From: an uncultured Bacillota bacterium
Lineage (GTDB): Bacteria; Bacillota_I; Bacilli_A; RF39; UBA660
Direction of reading: 5' to 3'
NCBI GenBank assembly: GCA_900317975.1
Contig: ONIZ01000001.1
Location: 62,001 to 126,000 of the forward strand
Length of the DNA: 64,000 nucleotides
Shown piece after piece: positions 24,737-34,000 of this stretch; within the stretch, counting starts at the first letter, position 1, and every line of letters starts with the position of its first letter. The position numbers were made by a program, and so were the translations under genes. A model generated the notes under the pieces. The model worked only from the letters and a program-made list of their open reading frames with translations. It was not told the origin of the DNA and did not search any database.

Positions 24737-25459
24737 ATGTTAGTTACAAAGGAATGGATTTCAAAGAATTACGCCAAGTTCAATAAGTTGTATTGGAATG
24801 ATCAACTTCCACACAATCTGAAGTTCAAGCTTTCTAGTGCAAAGAAATCATGGGGTTTTGCAGCATTCAAATATGACTACCCAAACAATACAATTATTCC
24901 TACCGAATTGACTATTTCTAACTATTATGATTCTCCAGAGGAAGTCAAACTGCATACATTACTTCATGAAATGATACATATTGCAGACTACACTTTTCAC
25001 CCTGAGCATTTCATTAAGAATCACCGAGCAGTTCACGGTAGACATTATGACGCTCACGGTTGGTGGTTTTTGAAAGAAGCAGAAAGAATCAATAAGTTTG
25101 GCTGGCATGTATCAAATATTGTAACAAATGAAGAAATAAAAGCTTCTAGACTTTCTGTAAGATCTCAAAGAAGTGAAAGTACAAAGAAAGCCAATGCTAT
25201 CATATGCGTCATCTATGGTACAAACTGCAATTTCTACTTCAAGACAGACGTAAATAAAATTGAAAATGTAAAGAATGCAATTAACCGATATACATTCATT
25301 AAGATTGGAGATATCAAAAAGGTAAAATACTACAAGTTTGACAATAAATCTATGGCAATGAGAAGAAGCTGTTCAAATTCATTAATAGGATGGTTTGCAA
25401 CTTATCAACAAACAATGAACATGCTTCAAAAGATAAAAGCAACAGAAGTAAGATTTTAA
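24737..25459 (+). CDS. SprT-like zinc metallopeptidase
   Basis: 240 residues. The SprT-like domain spans about 1-125: an N-terminal Y-W-N-D-Q-L-P pattern, then H77-E-M-I-H81 (HExxH) and a third ligand probably among H103 and H107 in HGRHYDAHGWWF. In cells, SprT/Spartan proteases act on DNA-protein crosslinks; the phage role is unknown. The C-terminal 110 residues form a second domain with two Cys and alternating strands, not recognised. It lies between capsid and tail genes, with no packaging leader. The family call is strong; the function is not. Confidence 0.82.
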   Translation: MLVTKEWISKNYAKFNKLYWNDQLPHNLKFKLSSAKKSWGFAAFKYDYPNNTIIPTELTISNYYDSPEEVKLHTLLHEMIHIADYTFHPEHFIKNHRAVHGRHYDAHGWWFLKEAERINKFGWHVSNIVTNEEIKASRLSVRSQRSESTKKANAIICVIYGTNCNFYFKTDVNKIENVKNAINRYTFIKIGDIKKVKYYKFDNKSMAMRRSCSNSLIGWFATYQQTMNMLQKIKATEVRF

Positions 25460-25473
25460 AAATATATATAATC

Positions 25474-25752
25474 ATGAAAGAGTTTAAAGTAATTCAGATT
25501 AAAACATCAGAATTTGATGGTCGTATGTATTATGATTCATTTGAATATGTTTCTGGAATTATAACAGATTATCGTGGTAATATTAAAATTACTATATGTG
25601 AAGATGTTCTTGATGCTATGAGATTTAATGATTGGCATGTATTAGATGATCATGAGAAAAAAGTTCGGGACAAATTCTTGGATCTTGTCAAATCATATTT
25701 TCCAAAGAAAGATTATGAAATAACGTATCATACAGTAAAAATAGTTTATTAG
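25474..25752 (+). CDS. Hypothetical 92-residue protein
   Basis: I place the start at the ATG at 25474 (MKEFKVIQIK), because upstream in-frame codons overlap the SprT gene and look non-coding. It is an alpha/beta protein with an N-terminal strand, FDGRMYYDSFEYVSG, and a basic C-terminus. It ends in TAG, one of several TAG stops in the window. No family recognised. Spacers of 4-15 bases link it to both neighbours. Confidence 0.68.
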   Translation: MKEFKVIQIKTSEFDGRMYYDSFEYVSGIITDYRGNIKITICEDVLDAMRFNDWHVLDDHEKKVRDKFLDLVKSYFPKKDYEITYHTVKIVY

Positions 25753-25756
25753 AAAT

Positions 25757-25954
25757 ATGAATACAATTATATCAGCATTAATAGTTACTATTATATTATG
25801 GATGATTACTCGTTTATATATTATCTATAATATGGGTAAGTCAAGTATCAATGAGAATGCTAAAGATGCTATTATGACAATATATTATTTCCTTACAGGA
25901 GTAATTATAGGGCTTAGCATAGGATATATTATTATAACATTCAATAATATATAG
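25757..25954 (+). CDS. Small two-segment membrane protein
   Basis: 65 residues with two hydrophobic segments (about 4-24 and 39-61) joined by a short polar loop (GKSSINENAKD). No leader or known motif. It starts four bases after the previous TAG stop. Small phage membrane proteins of this form include holins, antiholins and superinfection-exclusion factors; the sequence does not decide between them. Confidence 0.65.
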   Translation: MNTIISALIVTIILWMITRLYIIYNMGKSSINENAKDAIMTIYYFLTGVIIGLSIGYIIITFNNI

Positions 25955-25966
25955 TAACAATAACCA

Positions 25967-26275
25967 ATGAGTGATTTACTAGAAGCACTTACCATTCTTT
26001 GGAAGTATATTGCCGGATATCATGAAAAATATCCATTGCATTGCGAGCATGATGTTCTCTTTGTTTGCGGAATTGATTTCTCCATTATGGATCATAAGAC
26101 AATAAAGAAACTTATAGAGTTTGGATTCATACCTGGGATTGATGATGATTGGGATACTGTAGAGGCAATGCTTGGCAAGAATTTTGATTGGGATGATATG
26201 ACTGAAGAAGAATGGAAGAAAATTTCCCCAAACATTACCGCTTGCATGCATTCTTATAGATACGGTAGTTGTTGA
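25967..26275 (+). CDS. Hypothetical acidic protein
   Basis: 102 residues, helical at the N-terminus (LLEALTILWKYIAGY), with five Cys and several His spread through the chain and a Trp/Asp-rich segment (DDWDTVEAM...FDWDDMTEEEW) at 60-84. It ends in TGA. It closes the small operon that starts with the SprT gene and precedes a hairpin terminator. Function unknown. Confidence 0.68.
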   Translation: MSDLLEALTILWKYIAGYHEKYPLHCEHDVLFVCGIDFSIMDHKTIKKLIEFGFIPGIDDDWDTVEAMLGKNFDWDDMTEEEWKKISPNITACMHSYRYGSC

Positions 26276-26305
26276 ATATACTTATTCTATATTATATTTT
26301 AACTT

Positions 26306-26340
26306 GAATACTTTGTCAATAAAGATAAAGTATTCTTTTT
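26306..26340 (+). terminator. Intrinsic terminator
   Basis: GAATACTTT pairs with AAAGTATTC around a 12-base loop, then five T. Ends the SprT operon. Confidence 0.75.
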
Positions 26341-26363
26341 GTGTATTTATTGGCATTAAAAAG

Positions 26364-26383
26364 TTTTATTTTTAATTATAAAA
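26364..26383 (+). promoter_or_regulatory. Candidate promoter for the tail sheath gene
   Basis: TTTTATTTTTAATTATAAAA, 50 bases upstream of the sheath start and just after a terminator. Confidence 0.5.
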
Positions 26384-26433
26384 TTGGAAAACGCAAAAAA
26401 ATAATAAATATATACAAAAAGATAAATTATAAA

Positions 26434-29400
26434 ATGATTCCTGTATATTTACAACAATTCAAAGCTGCAGGTATTTATCGTGTAGTTTTTGATAAATCAA
26501 CAATTTTAAATGTCGATAGCGAAATTTTAAGATTAGTTGTAGGATATTCTGAAAAGGGACCTTTTAATATTCCAGTATATATTACAAATGTTACAGAATT
26601 CAAGATGTATTTCGGTGACATTTCTAAGAAATTGGAAAAGAGAGGTATCTATTTTCATCGTTTAGCTTTACAAGCTTTACAGGCAGGACCTATTCTTTGT
26701 CTTAACTTGAAGAAATTCAAGAATGAGGCTGTAGGCGGTTCCACAATTAGTACTACATTTAATTCTAAGTACGAGATCATTGAAAATGTCAAACTAAAGG
26801 TTGAAGACATTTACAATACTTCTAGATTCTGGGAACTTGATGCAGACAAATTGAATAACCTTAAGTCAATAGATGGACAAGTAATGGATCAATATATCAA
26901 TATTGCTACTACTAATACTAAAGAGTCATCTGCTTCATATTTTATTCGTAAAGCATCAGGAAATAAGGTATCACAGTTCAATATCACAGTATCTGATTGG
27001 TATAGTGATAGACAAGATGAAATGCCTGATTTCTTAGAGCCTTATAAGAATAGTCTTGTTAGTGACTTCTTTGCTGAAATCTATGTATTCGGCACAAAAT
27101 TTACTGCTGCACAAGTATTGTCTTCTAGTACATTGAAGAAATATTTTGAAGTAATCATCAATGAAGATGGTGCAATTGTAACAGATGATAACAATGAACC
27201 AGTATTGAGATTAGTAAATCATGTTACAGATGCTTATGGAGATTGGGTTGATACCCTTGATGAACTTTATAAGGATCCAACTTCTCATGCAATTGGTCAT
27301 TATGTAGGATGTCTTATTCCTGAATTTAGAGACAAGCAAGGTAACTATGCATCATTAGACACTGTATTCAATCAAGAACAAAGTGAGCATAACATGATGA
27401 TGGCATTCAATGTTGATATGCTTTATGAAGATGAGACTGCTGAAATTGATCTTTCAGGTCGTCTTGCTATTATCAATGAAAACAATACTACAGAAACAGC
27501 TCAAACCAATAAGTTGACATTGAAGAATATATTCAATGGAACAGCAACTACAAACTTACTTGGTAACTCTACTTCTAAAGTCATTGCAAACAAGATAACA
27601 TTCTATAACAATGCTGTTAAGTTTGATGAAAACGGTGAATTAGAACCAATTATTCCATTCAATAATACTCAAAAGAAGATCACTGGTACATTATTTGTAA
27701 GCGGTTATTCTTTAGGTACAAATGAAGGTGAATATTCTATTACATTACAACAGATTGGCCCTGGTAAAAATGGAGAAAATCCTGATTCAGTAACAATCAA
27801 GATTGGTAGTGATGAATATGCTAAGGCTGAGTTCTATAAATTAGCTGTAAGACTTGGATTTGGTTATGAAGTATTAGCAACATCTGAAGGTGCTGAAAAA
27901 ATCATTCAAAGAGATGGTATTACAAGATACTATAAGTTATATAAGAGTGGTTATGGTACATATTATAATCCAATGGAAGATGCTAATGTTTCTGCTGATC
28001 AAGCTGCAACATCTACTCCTTTCATTGAACAAGATGGTAATGTTAAATCATTTGTATTTGACGGACCACAAAAGGTAATTACTGCTATTACAAGAATTGA
28101 CAGAACAAATGAATCTTCAATTTATGATGATAGTGATAGAAACTTGAAGGCATCTATTATGGATGTAACTATTTCTATGGTAAATGATGAAGAAGATTCA
28201 GTATATGGAAATTCTATATCATTCATTCCTATTATTGATAATAACTGGGAAAATGGAAGTATCAATGGATCATTTGCATTAGTAACAGAAGAGATTTCCG
28301 ATATCTCTCTATATTCTATTGTAAAAGTTGGTGATTGCTTCCTTGCTGCTCATGAAGAAACAGATATAAATAATACAGATGTTAAAGTCAAGTATTATGA
28401 TAATGTATTTGTTCAAGAAGTAGGAGAAGAAAGAGATGCAGATGGTATAATCACAAAGTATTACATTAAGTTTGCTGGTGTTGGTAGAGATAGTAATAAT
28501 CCTTATACTGGAGAACCAGAATTCTATTCTAATGGAGATACAACTTATCTTGTAAGAATTGATCAGGCTCTTAACCAAGAAATTGGTACATTAAGCCCAC
28601 AATATCTTGAAGGTTATACATATGAATCTGCTAAACCCGCATCACCTACAATGTATGACAAGTTACAATGGCAGAAGTTTATTCTTTCAGCATTAACTGA
28701 GTATAAGGGTCTTAGAACTGGTCTTCTTAACAAGTCTGATATTGATTATCGTTACATTGTTGATACATTTGATTCTTATGTTGATAGTTCATTGAAGTCA
28801 ACATTAAGTTATCTTGCTAAGCAGAAAGAATCAGCATTTGCTATTCTTAACTTCCCAGCAGTAAAGACATTCATCAAGTGCCCATATACTTCATTCACAA
28901 ATTCTGAGGGTGTATTTGATGTCAACTATATTGCTAAGGGATACAACAAGAAGAAAGCTACATACATTAAGTTCAGCTTACCAGAAGATATTGAAGGTGC
29001 TTCATTCTGCGCATTCTATACTCCTCTTAAGTTCTCTGATGGTTATGTAGATTCAATTATTCCAGCAGCTGGTCTTGTATCTAACTTATTCATTGATAAG
29101 TATACATCACGTCAACCATATTACATTATTGCTGGTCCTACTTATGGTAAGATTACTGCATCTAACTTGATTGGTCCTGACTATAACTACTGTAAGGAAG
29201 AACTTTATGTAATGGAACCATTTGGAGTTAACTGTATGGTTTATCGTCCAAACTTTGGTACATTCATCAATTCTAACCAGACAGCTAAACAGACTCCTGT
29301 ATCAGCACTTTCTAAAGTCAATATTCGTGAGTTGGTTATCTACTTACAAGATGAGATTGAGAAAGTATTACAGCAATATCAATGGGATTTCAACAACCAA

Positions 29401-29637
29401 GTTACACGTAATGCAATCCTTGAAAGAGCTAATGCTATTTGTTCAAGAGTTCAAGCTAATGGTGGTATTGAAGTATTCCGTAACGTTATGGATGAATCTA
29501 ACAATACTCCTGAAATCATTGAAAATGAAATGGCAATCTTGTCTACATCAATTGAACCAGGATTTGGTTGTGGTAAGATGGTACAAGAACTTACTCTTTA
29601 TAGAAGAGGCATGCTTAAAGCATCTATTCAAGATTAA
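26434..29637 (+). CDS. Contractile tail sheath protein (gp18-like)
   Basis: 1,067 residues from the ATG at 26434 (MIPVYLQQFK); upstream in-frame codons cover the promoter and are rejected. The N-terminus has the sheath signature V-V-G-Y-S-E-K-G-P-F-N-I-P. The C-terminal 250 residues have the typical sheath order: a R-Q-P-Y-Y-I-I-A-G-P segment, V-Y-R-P-N-F-G-T, a long helix N-I-R-E-L-V-I-Y-L-Q-D-E-I, and a final strand (QELTLYRRGM). It is much longer than T4 gp18 (about 660 residues); the extra length lies in the middle (about 300-800), probably surface domains. Tail-tube genes follow directly, as in T4. Confidence 0.9.
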   Translation: MIPVYLQQFKAAGIYRVVFDKSTILNVDSEILRLVVGYSEKGPFNIPVYITNVTEFKMYFGDISKKLEKRGIYFHRLALQALQAGPILCLNLKKFKNEAVGGSTISTTFNSKYEIIENVKLKVEDIYNTSRFWELDADKLNNLKSIDGQVMDQYINIATTNTKESSASYFIRKASGNKVSQFNITVSDWYSDRQDEMPDFLEPYKNSLVSDFFAEIYVFGTKFTAAQVLSSSTLKKYFEVIINEDGAIVTDDNNEPVLRLVNHVTDAYGDWVDTLDELYKDPTSHAIGHYVGCLIPEFRDKQGNYASLDTVFNQEQSEHNMMMAFNVDMLYEDETAEIDLSGRLAIINENNTTETAQTNKLTLKNIFNGTATTNLLGNSTSKVIANKITFYNNAVKFDENGELEPIIPFNNTQKKITGTLFVSGYSLGTNEGEYSITLQQIGPGKNGENPDSVTIKIGSDEYAKAEFYKLAVRLGFGYEVLATSEGAEKIIQRDGITRYYKLYKSGYGTYYNPMEDANVSADQAATSTPFIEQDGNVKSFVFDGPQKVITAITRIDRTNESSIYDDSDRNLKASIMDVTISMVNDEEDSVYGNSISFIPIIDNNWENGSINGSFALVTEEISDISLYSIVKVGDCFLAAHEETDINNTDVKVKYYDNVFVQEVGEERDADGIITKYYIKFAGVGRDSNNPYTGEPEFYSNGDTTYLVRIDQALNQEIGTLSPQYLEGYTYESAKPASPTMYDKLQWQKFILSALTEYKGLRTGLLNKSDIDYRYIVDTFDSYVDSSLKSTLSYLAKQKESAFAILNFPAVKTFIKCPYTSFTNSEGVFDVNYIAKGYNKKKATYIKFSLPEDIEGASFCAFYTPLKFSDGYVDSIIPAAGLVSNLFIDKYTSRQPYYIIAGPTYGKITASNLIGPDYNYCKEELYVMEPFGVNCMVYRPNFGTFINSNQTAKQTPVSALSKVNIRELVIYLQDEIEKVLQQYQWDFNNQVTRNAILERANAICSRVQANGGIEVFRNVMDESNNTPEIIENEMAILSTSIEPGFGCGKMVQELTLYRRGMLKASIQD

Positions 29638-29673
29638 TTCTAATTAAAAAATATATTTTATAAAAATTATAAA

Positions 29674-30306
29674 ATGTCACAACAAATTTCACATTTACCA
29701 CATATAAAAACAGTTGAAGCCGGTATCAATAGATGGGATCCGATGCATCAATCAATCTATGAGGTAATGTTTACTACTCCAGTAGGACTTGAAGGTGTTG
29801 TAAGTGGTGAAGATTTCAATATTCTTAGCCAGCAAGTAATTTCAGTTTCTGGTTTGGATGCATTACAGAAGATTGCAGCAGCAGGTTCTCAAAAGTTCTT
29901 AGGAGTTGATGTATCATTCCTAAATCCTGTTCTTGATACAACATATGTAGAATTTACAATTAATTTCAACTTGAACATTAGAGACAATAATGATGCTTAT
30001 GTATTAAGACTATTCAAGGAATGGGGTAAACTATCATATGATATTGGTAAGGGACTTAGACGTCTTAAGAAAGACTATATGTGCGAAGCTATGACAATCA
30101 ATGAAGCTAACCGTGATGGTAGAGTTTGGAGACATGTTGTATTCCATGATGTATTCATTACAGGTATGACTGGTCTTGAAACATTAGACTACCAATCATC
30201 TGAAGCTCGTCAATTGTCTGTAACTTTCCGTTCTGACTACTGGGATGAATCTACAACAACTTATACAGTTGGTTGGGATGCTGAATTATTGGAAGGTGGA
30301 GAGTAA
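29674..30306 (+). CDS. Tail tube protein, paralog 1 (gp19-like)
   Basis: 210 residues. The order sheath-tube and the size fit the gp19 family, whose hexamers form the inner tail tube. It shares with the next gene the pattern I-x-H-L-P-H-[IL]-K, R-W-D-P-[MV]-H, a V-E-F-T-I-x-F-N-L-N strand, M-T-I-x-x-A-N-R-D-G and a final Y-W-D-E. It is the better-expressed-looking copy, with codons like the sheath gene. A hairpin terminator separates it from paralog 2. Confidence 0.86.
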   Translation: MSQQISHLPHIKTVEAGINRWDPMHQSIYEVMFTTPVGLEGVVSGEDFNILSQQVISVSGLDALQKIAAAGSQKFLGVDVSFLNPVLDTTYVEFTINFNLNIRDNNDAYVLRLFKEWGKLSYDIGKGLRRLKKDYMCEAMTINEANRDGRVWRHVVFHDVFITGMTGLETLDYQSSEARQLSVTFRSDYWDESTTTYTVGWDAELLEGGE

Positions 30307-30344
30307 TACATATATGAAAATATAATCAAAATTAATAATCAAAT

Positions 30345-30369
30345 GGGTGGACTTAAGTCCACCCATTTT
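30345..30369 (+). terminator. Intrinsic terminator between the tube paralogs
   Basis: Perfect palindrome GGGTGGACTTAAGTCCACCC, then a five-T run that merges with the next promoter-like element. Confidence 0.85.
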
Positions 30370-30385
30370 TATTTTTAATTATATA
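30365..30385 (+). promoter_or_regulatory. Candidate promoter for the second tube gene
   Basis: TTTTTATTTTTAATTATATAG runs straight on from the terminator and ends 22 bases before the start codon. Confidence 0.5.
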
Positions 30386-30407
30386 GAAATAAATACTTTT
30401 ATAATAA

Positions 30408-30995
30408 ATGCCATATCAAATAGCACATTTACCTCATTTGAAGAATGCTCCAGCAGCAATTGAAAGATGGGATCCTGTACACAATTCATTATTCAAAGTC
30501 ATTTTTAGTGTACCGGCTTCTATGAAAGGTGAATATAATTTGGAAGAATTAGACATTTTGAGTTCACAAATTATATCTATAGATGGTTTGGACAATCTAC
30601 AAAAACAAATACAAACTTATAAGAAAAAGCATTTGGGAATTGAGGTGACCTTTGTGAAGCCATTTGTCGAATCTACCGGAATTGAATTCACAATATCTTT
30701 TAATCTTAATCTTAGAAAGATATCTGATAACTATGTGTTTAAACTGTTCAAGGAATGGTTAGACACTATCTACAATCTTGCAACAGGTATGCAGACATTA
30801 AAATTCCAATATATGGCGGAAAACATGACTATCTTTCAGGCAAATAGAGATGGTACAATATGGCGTCAAATTGATCTTAAGAATGTATTTATTACTAATA
30901 TAGGTGGTCTTAACAATTTAGACTATTCAAGTTCTGATGCTCAAAATCTTAATGTTACATTTTTTGCTGAATATTGGGATGAGCATATAGCATAA
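30408..30995 (+). CDS. Tail tube protein, paralog 2 (gp19-like)
   Basis: 195 residues, clearly homologous along its length to the gene at 29674 (IAHLPHLK, RWDPVH, a matching beta core, ANRDG, YWDEH), but diverged to perhaps 40 percent identity by eye. It has its own terminator-separated promoter-like element, so its dose may differ from paralog 1. T4 also has a distant second tube-fold protein (gp54, the tube initiator). This copy could be a tube-end, initiator or terminator protein rather than the main tube subunit (inference). Confidence 0.82.
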   Translation: MPYQIAHLPHLKNAPAAIERWDPVHNSLFKVIFSVPASMKGEYNLEELDILSSQIISIDGLDNLQKQIQTYKKKHLGIEVTFVKPFVESTGIEFTISFNLNLRKISDNYVFKLFKEWLDTIYNLATGMQTLKFQYMAENMTIFQANRDGTIWRQIDLKNVFITNIGGLNNLDYSSSDAQNLNVTFFAEYWDEHIA

Positions 30996-31018
30996 TTTTA
31001 TAATCCTCCTTTATAAAA

Positions 31019-31035
31019 TTTTATTTTTAATAAAG
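31019..31035 (+). promoter_or_regulatory. Candidate promoter for the giant adhesin gene
   Basis: TTTTATTTTTAATAAAG, about 40 bases upstream of the start codon at 31077. Confidence 0.45.
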
Positions 31036-31076
31036 CATTTAATTAAAAAATATATAATATATTATAGATAATATTT

Positions 31077-34000
31077 ATGGCCACAAAACTTTTTACTGGA
31101 GACATTGATAAGAATGTTGATTGGGGCGGTGATCAAGAACATACTCAAGGATTGCCTGTATGTGGTGAAAAGGTCCAGAAATTTATCAAAGATACATTAA
31201 ACCAGAAATTTGGTTCTTTGTATTTTGATAATGAAAAGCTTCCTGAACCATACGCACAATACACTGGAACTAACCAATATATCATATTCTCTGATGATGC
31301 CGATAAAGCTAAATGGTTAAAAGATCCTGTTACTAATGCTGGATTGGTATTAGGTAGATTTGATGCACCAGCACCAGCAAGAATTCTTATTTCTAACCAA
31401 TCACTTATTAGCAATAATATTTTGCTTAATAACATTGGTGCAAGAAATGAAGATACTGGCGTAAGCAATACAACAATCTATTTTGATTACAGCATTGTTG
31501 ATAACTCTGATCAAGTTCAACCATCTCCAATTACTGTAAACATTACTATAAGTAATGCAACTTATGGAAATGTTGTACTATCACCTCAAACTGTTCCATT
31601 TACACCAAAGAAAGATGAAAATGGTGTAGAAGTGGAAGGTGTAGCACATTATGCAAAAGAAATTGGTGAATATCTTAATGAAGGTACAAATATCATTACA
31701 GTTACTGTTCTTTCTAACTTATTCAATGTATCAACAACTTTGATGTATACATTCAATATTTTGGACTTACAGATCAGATCTACATTCAACAACGATTTAG
31801 CTGATGGAGAAGATTCAAACAATGTATATAGAGCATTCAAACCAATTTCTAATCAAAATGAATCATTTACATTTGGTGTTACTGCAATAAGTACAGGGGC
31901 AAAATACCTTAGAGTATTTATTGACGGCAAACCAGTTGATTTAAGAGCTACAGCTACTGCTCAACCTGACAAGAATCTTTATTTGGGAACTGATAGACAA
32001 GTTGATAAGAATGTTATTGTCTATTTGGCTGATCTTGATGCTGACATGAAGACAAATACAAAGCATAGCTTACAGTTCTATTTCTATGCTAATGAAGAAT
32101 CATTAAAGTCTAATACACTTTATTATGATTTTGTATTTACAAATGGAGTTGGTCAAGACTCTAAGGAATTTGTATTGTTTAATAAAGAATTGTCTGCTGG
32201 TAAGATCTTAACATCTACAGAGGAACTATTCAACTTAGATTGCTATCAATATGACAAGATTGAAATTCCTTATGCTGTAGTTAAACAAAATTCTACAAAT
32301 CCATTAACTGTAAACATTAGAGTTATTAATAATGATACAGAGTCAGAGGTATATAAAGAATCTCCAGAAATTGGTTCTGGTAAGAAAGGAGAATTCAGAT
32401 ATACATTCTTGACATCAGGTAATATGTCAGTAATATTTGATGTAAACGGTAATGATGAAACAGCTATTCCATCAAAAGTAGAACCAATGAATTTAGGATT
32501 TACTGAAGTTGTTGATGAGACATTGATGATTAAATTATCTGCAGTAAATAAGAACAATTTGACTAATGCCAATTCTTGGGAACCTGAAATAATCAGCACA
32601 TATATTGAAGAAGCATTCAATGCTGCTGGTGGTGTACAATTTAGTGATAACTTTGCTTGGACTGACAAACAAAACGGTTGGATAGACAATACATTAGTTT
32701 TGAACAATAATACAACCGTTACAATACCAATTAATATTTTTGCACAAAAATCACCTAATGGATTGACATTTGAAATTGATTTTGAAACAAGAAATGTTCA
32801 AGATGATGATGCTATCATTATGAACTATAGTGGTGATACAGAAGCTGTTATAGCTGAAAAGGATGCTTCAGGTGGTAATGCCGGAAAACTTAAGACAACT
32901 GGTATTTTGATCAAAGCATGTGAAGCACAATTTAGGGGATCAGATGTATTGACAACAAACTATAAAGAGAATTCTAGACAAAAGATGCAATTCATTATTG
33001 TTGGTAATAATGATATGAATGCTGGTCTTATGTATATTGTTGTAAATGGTATTCTTGATAGAGTCACTACATTAGATTCAAACCAATTATTCAATGGTCA
33101 ATTGAATGAGTTTGTCATTGGTAATACAAACAATATGGCAGAAACTCGTATACATGGAATTAGAATATATAGTAAAGCATTATCACTTGATCAATGTGTA
33201 AATCATTATATTCTTGACTCTGATAATGTAAAGACTAATTATGACAAAAACAATATCTATGTTGAAAATAGCACAAATATAGATATTGATAATTTATTGA
33301 ATCAGAATATTCCTGTAATGATTATTTATGGAGATATTTCTAATTCAATTGAAGCAAAATTTGATAAGAAGGCAAATGTCCCTGTAGATGTATTATATAG
33401 AGACAACCTTCATCCAGAATTCAATTTCTTTGCTCTTAATGCTTGGATGTCTAATCAAGGTACTTCTTCAATGAACTACCCAAGACGTAATCTGAGACTT
33501 TATTTGAACAAGAAGCCAGATGCAAAGTCAGTTAGAGGATTTGCTCCAGCAACCGCATATCGTTATGAAACTGTTTTCTTGCCTGGATTGAAAAATACAC
33601 AAGAGGTAGAAAATTATATAACTAGGTTACAAGAATGTGTCGTAGATAGTGAACAAATTGATATTATGCCTGATATAGATGCATTAACTACTGATATATT
33701 AAGTGCTGGAAATTGTAAAACTCCAAGATATAATAGTAAGACTCTTAAGAGTAAATATTATGTTGTAGATGCTGATTTAGCTAGAGAATATGTACATGCT
33801 GGTATTAAATTGTATACACGTACATTGGATGAAAATACTGGTAAATATATATACAATAAACTTAAGCCAGCTAATTTCTCTAAAGCCTTCAAGGACAATG
33901 GAACAGTATATGCTCTAGGTGGTTATACCAAGTTCATGACTAAATCATTATATACAGATCGTTGGACATTGAAATGTGACTATGCTGAATCTTCAATGAC

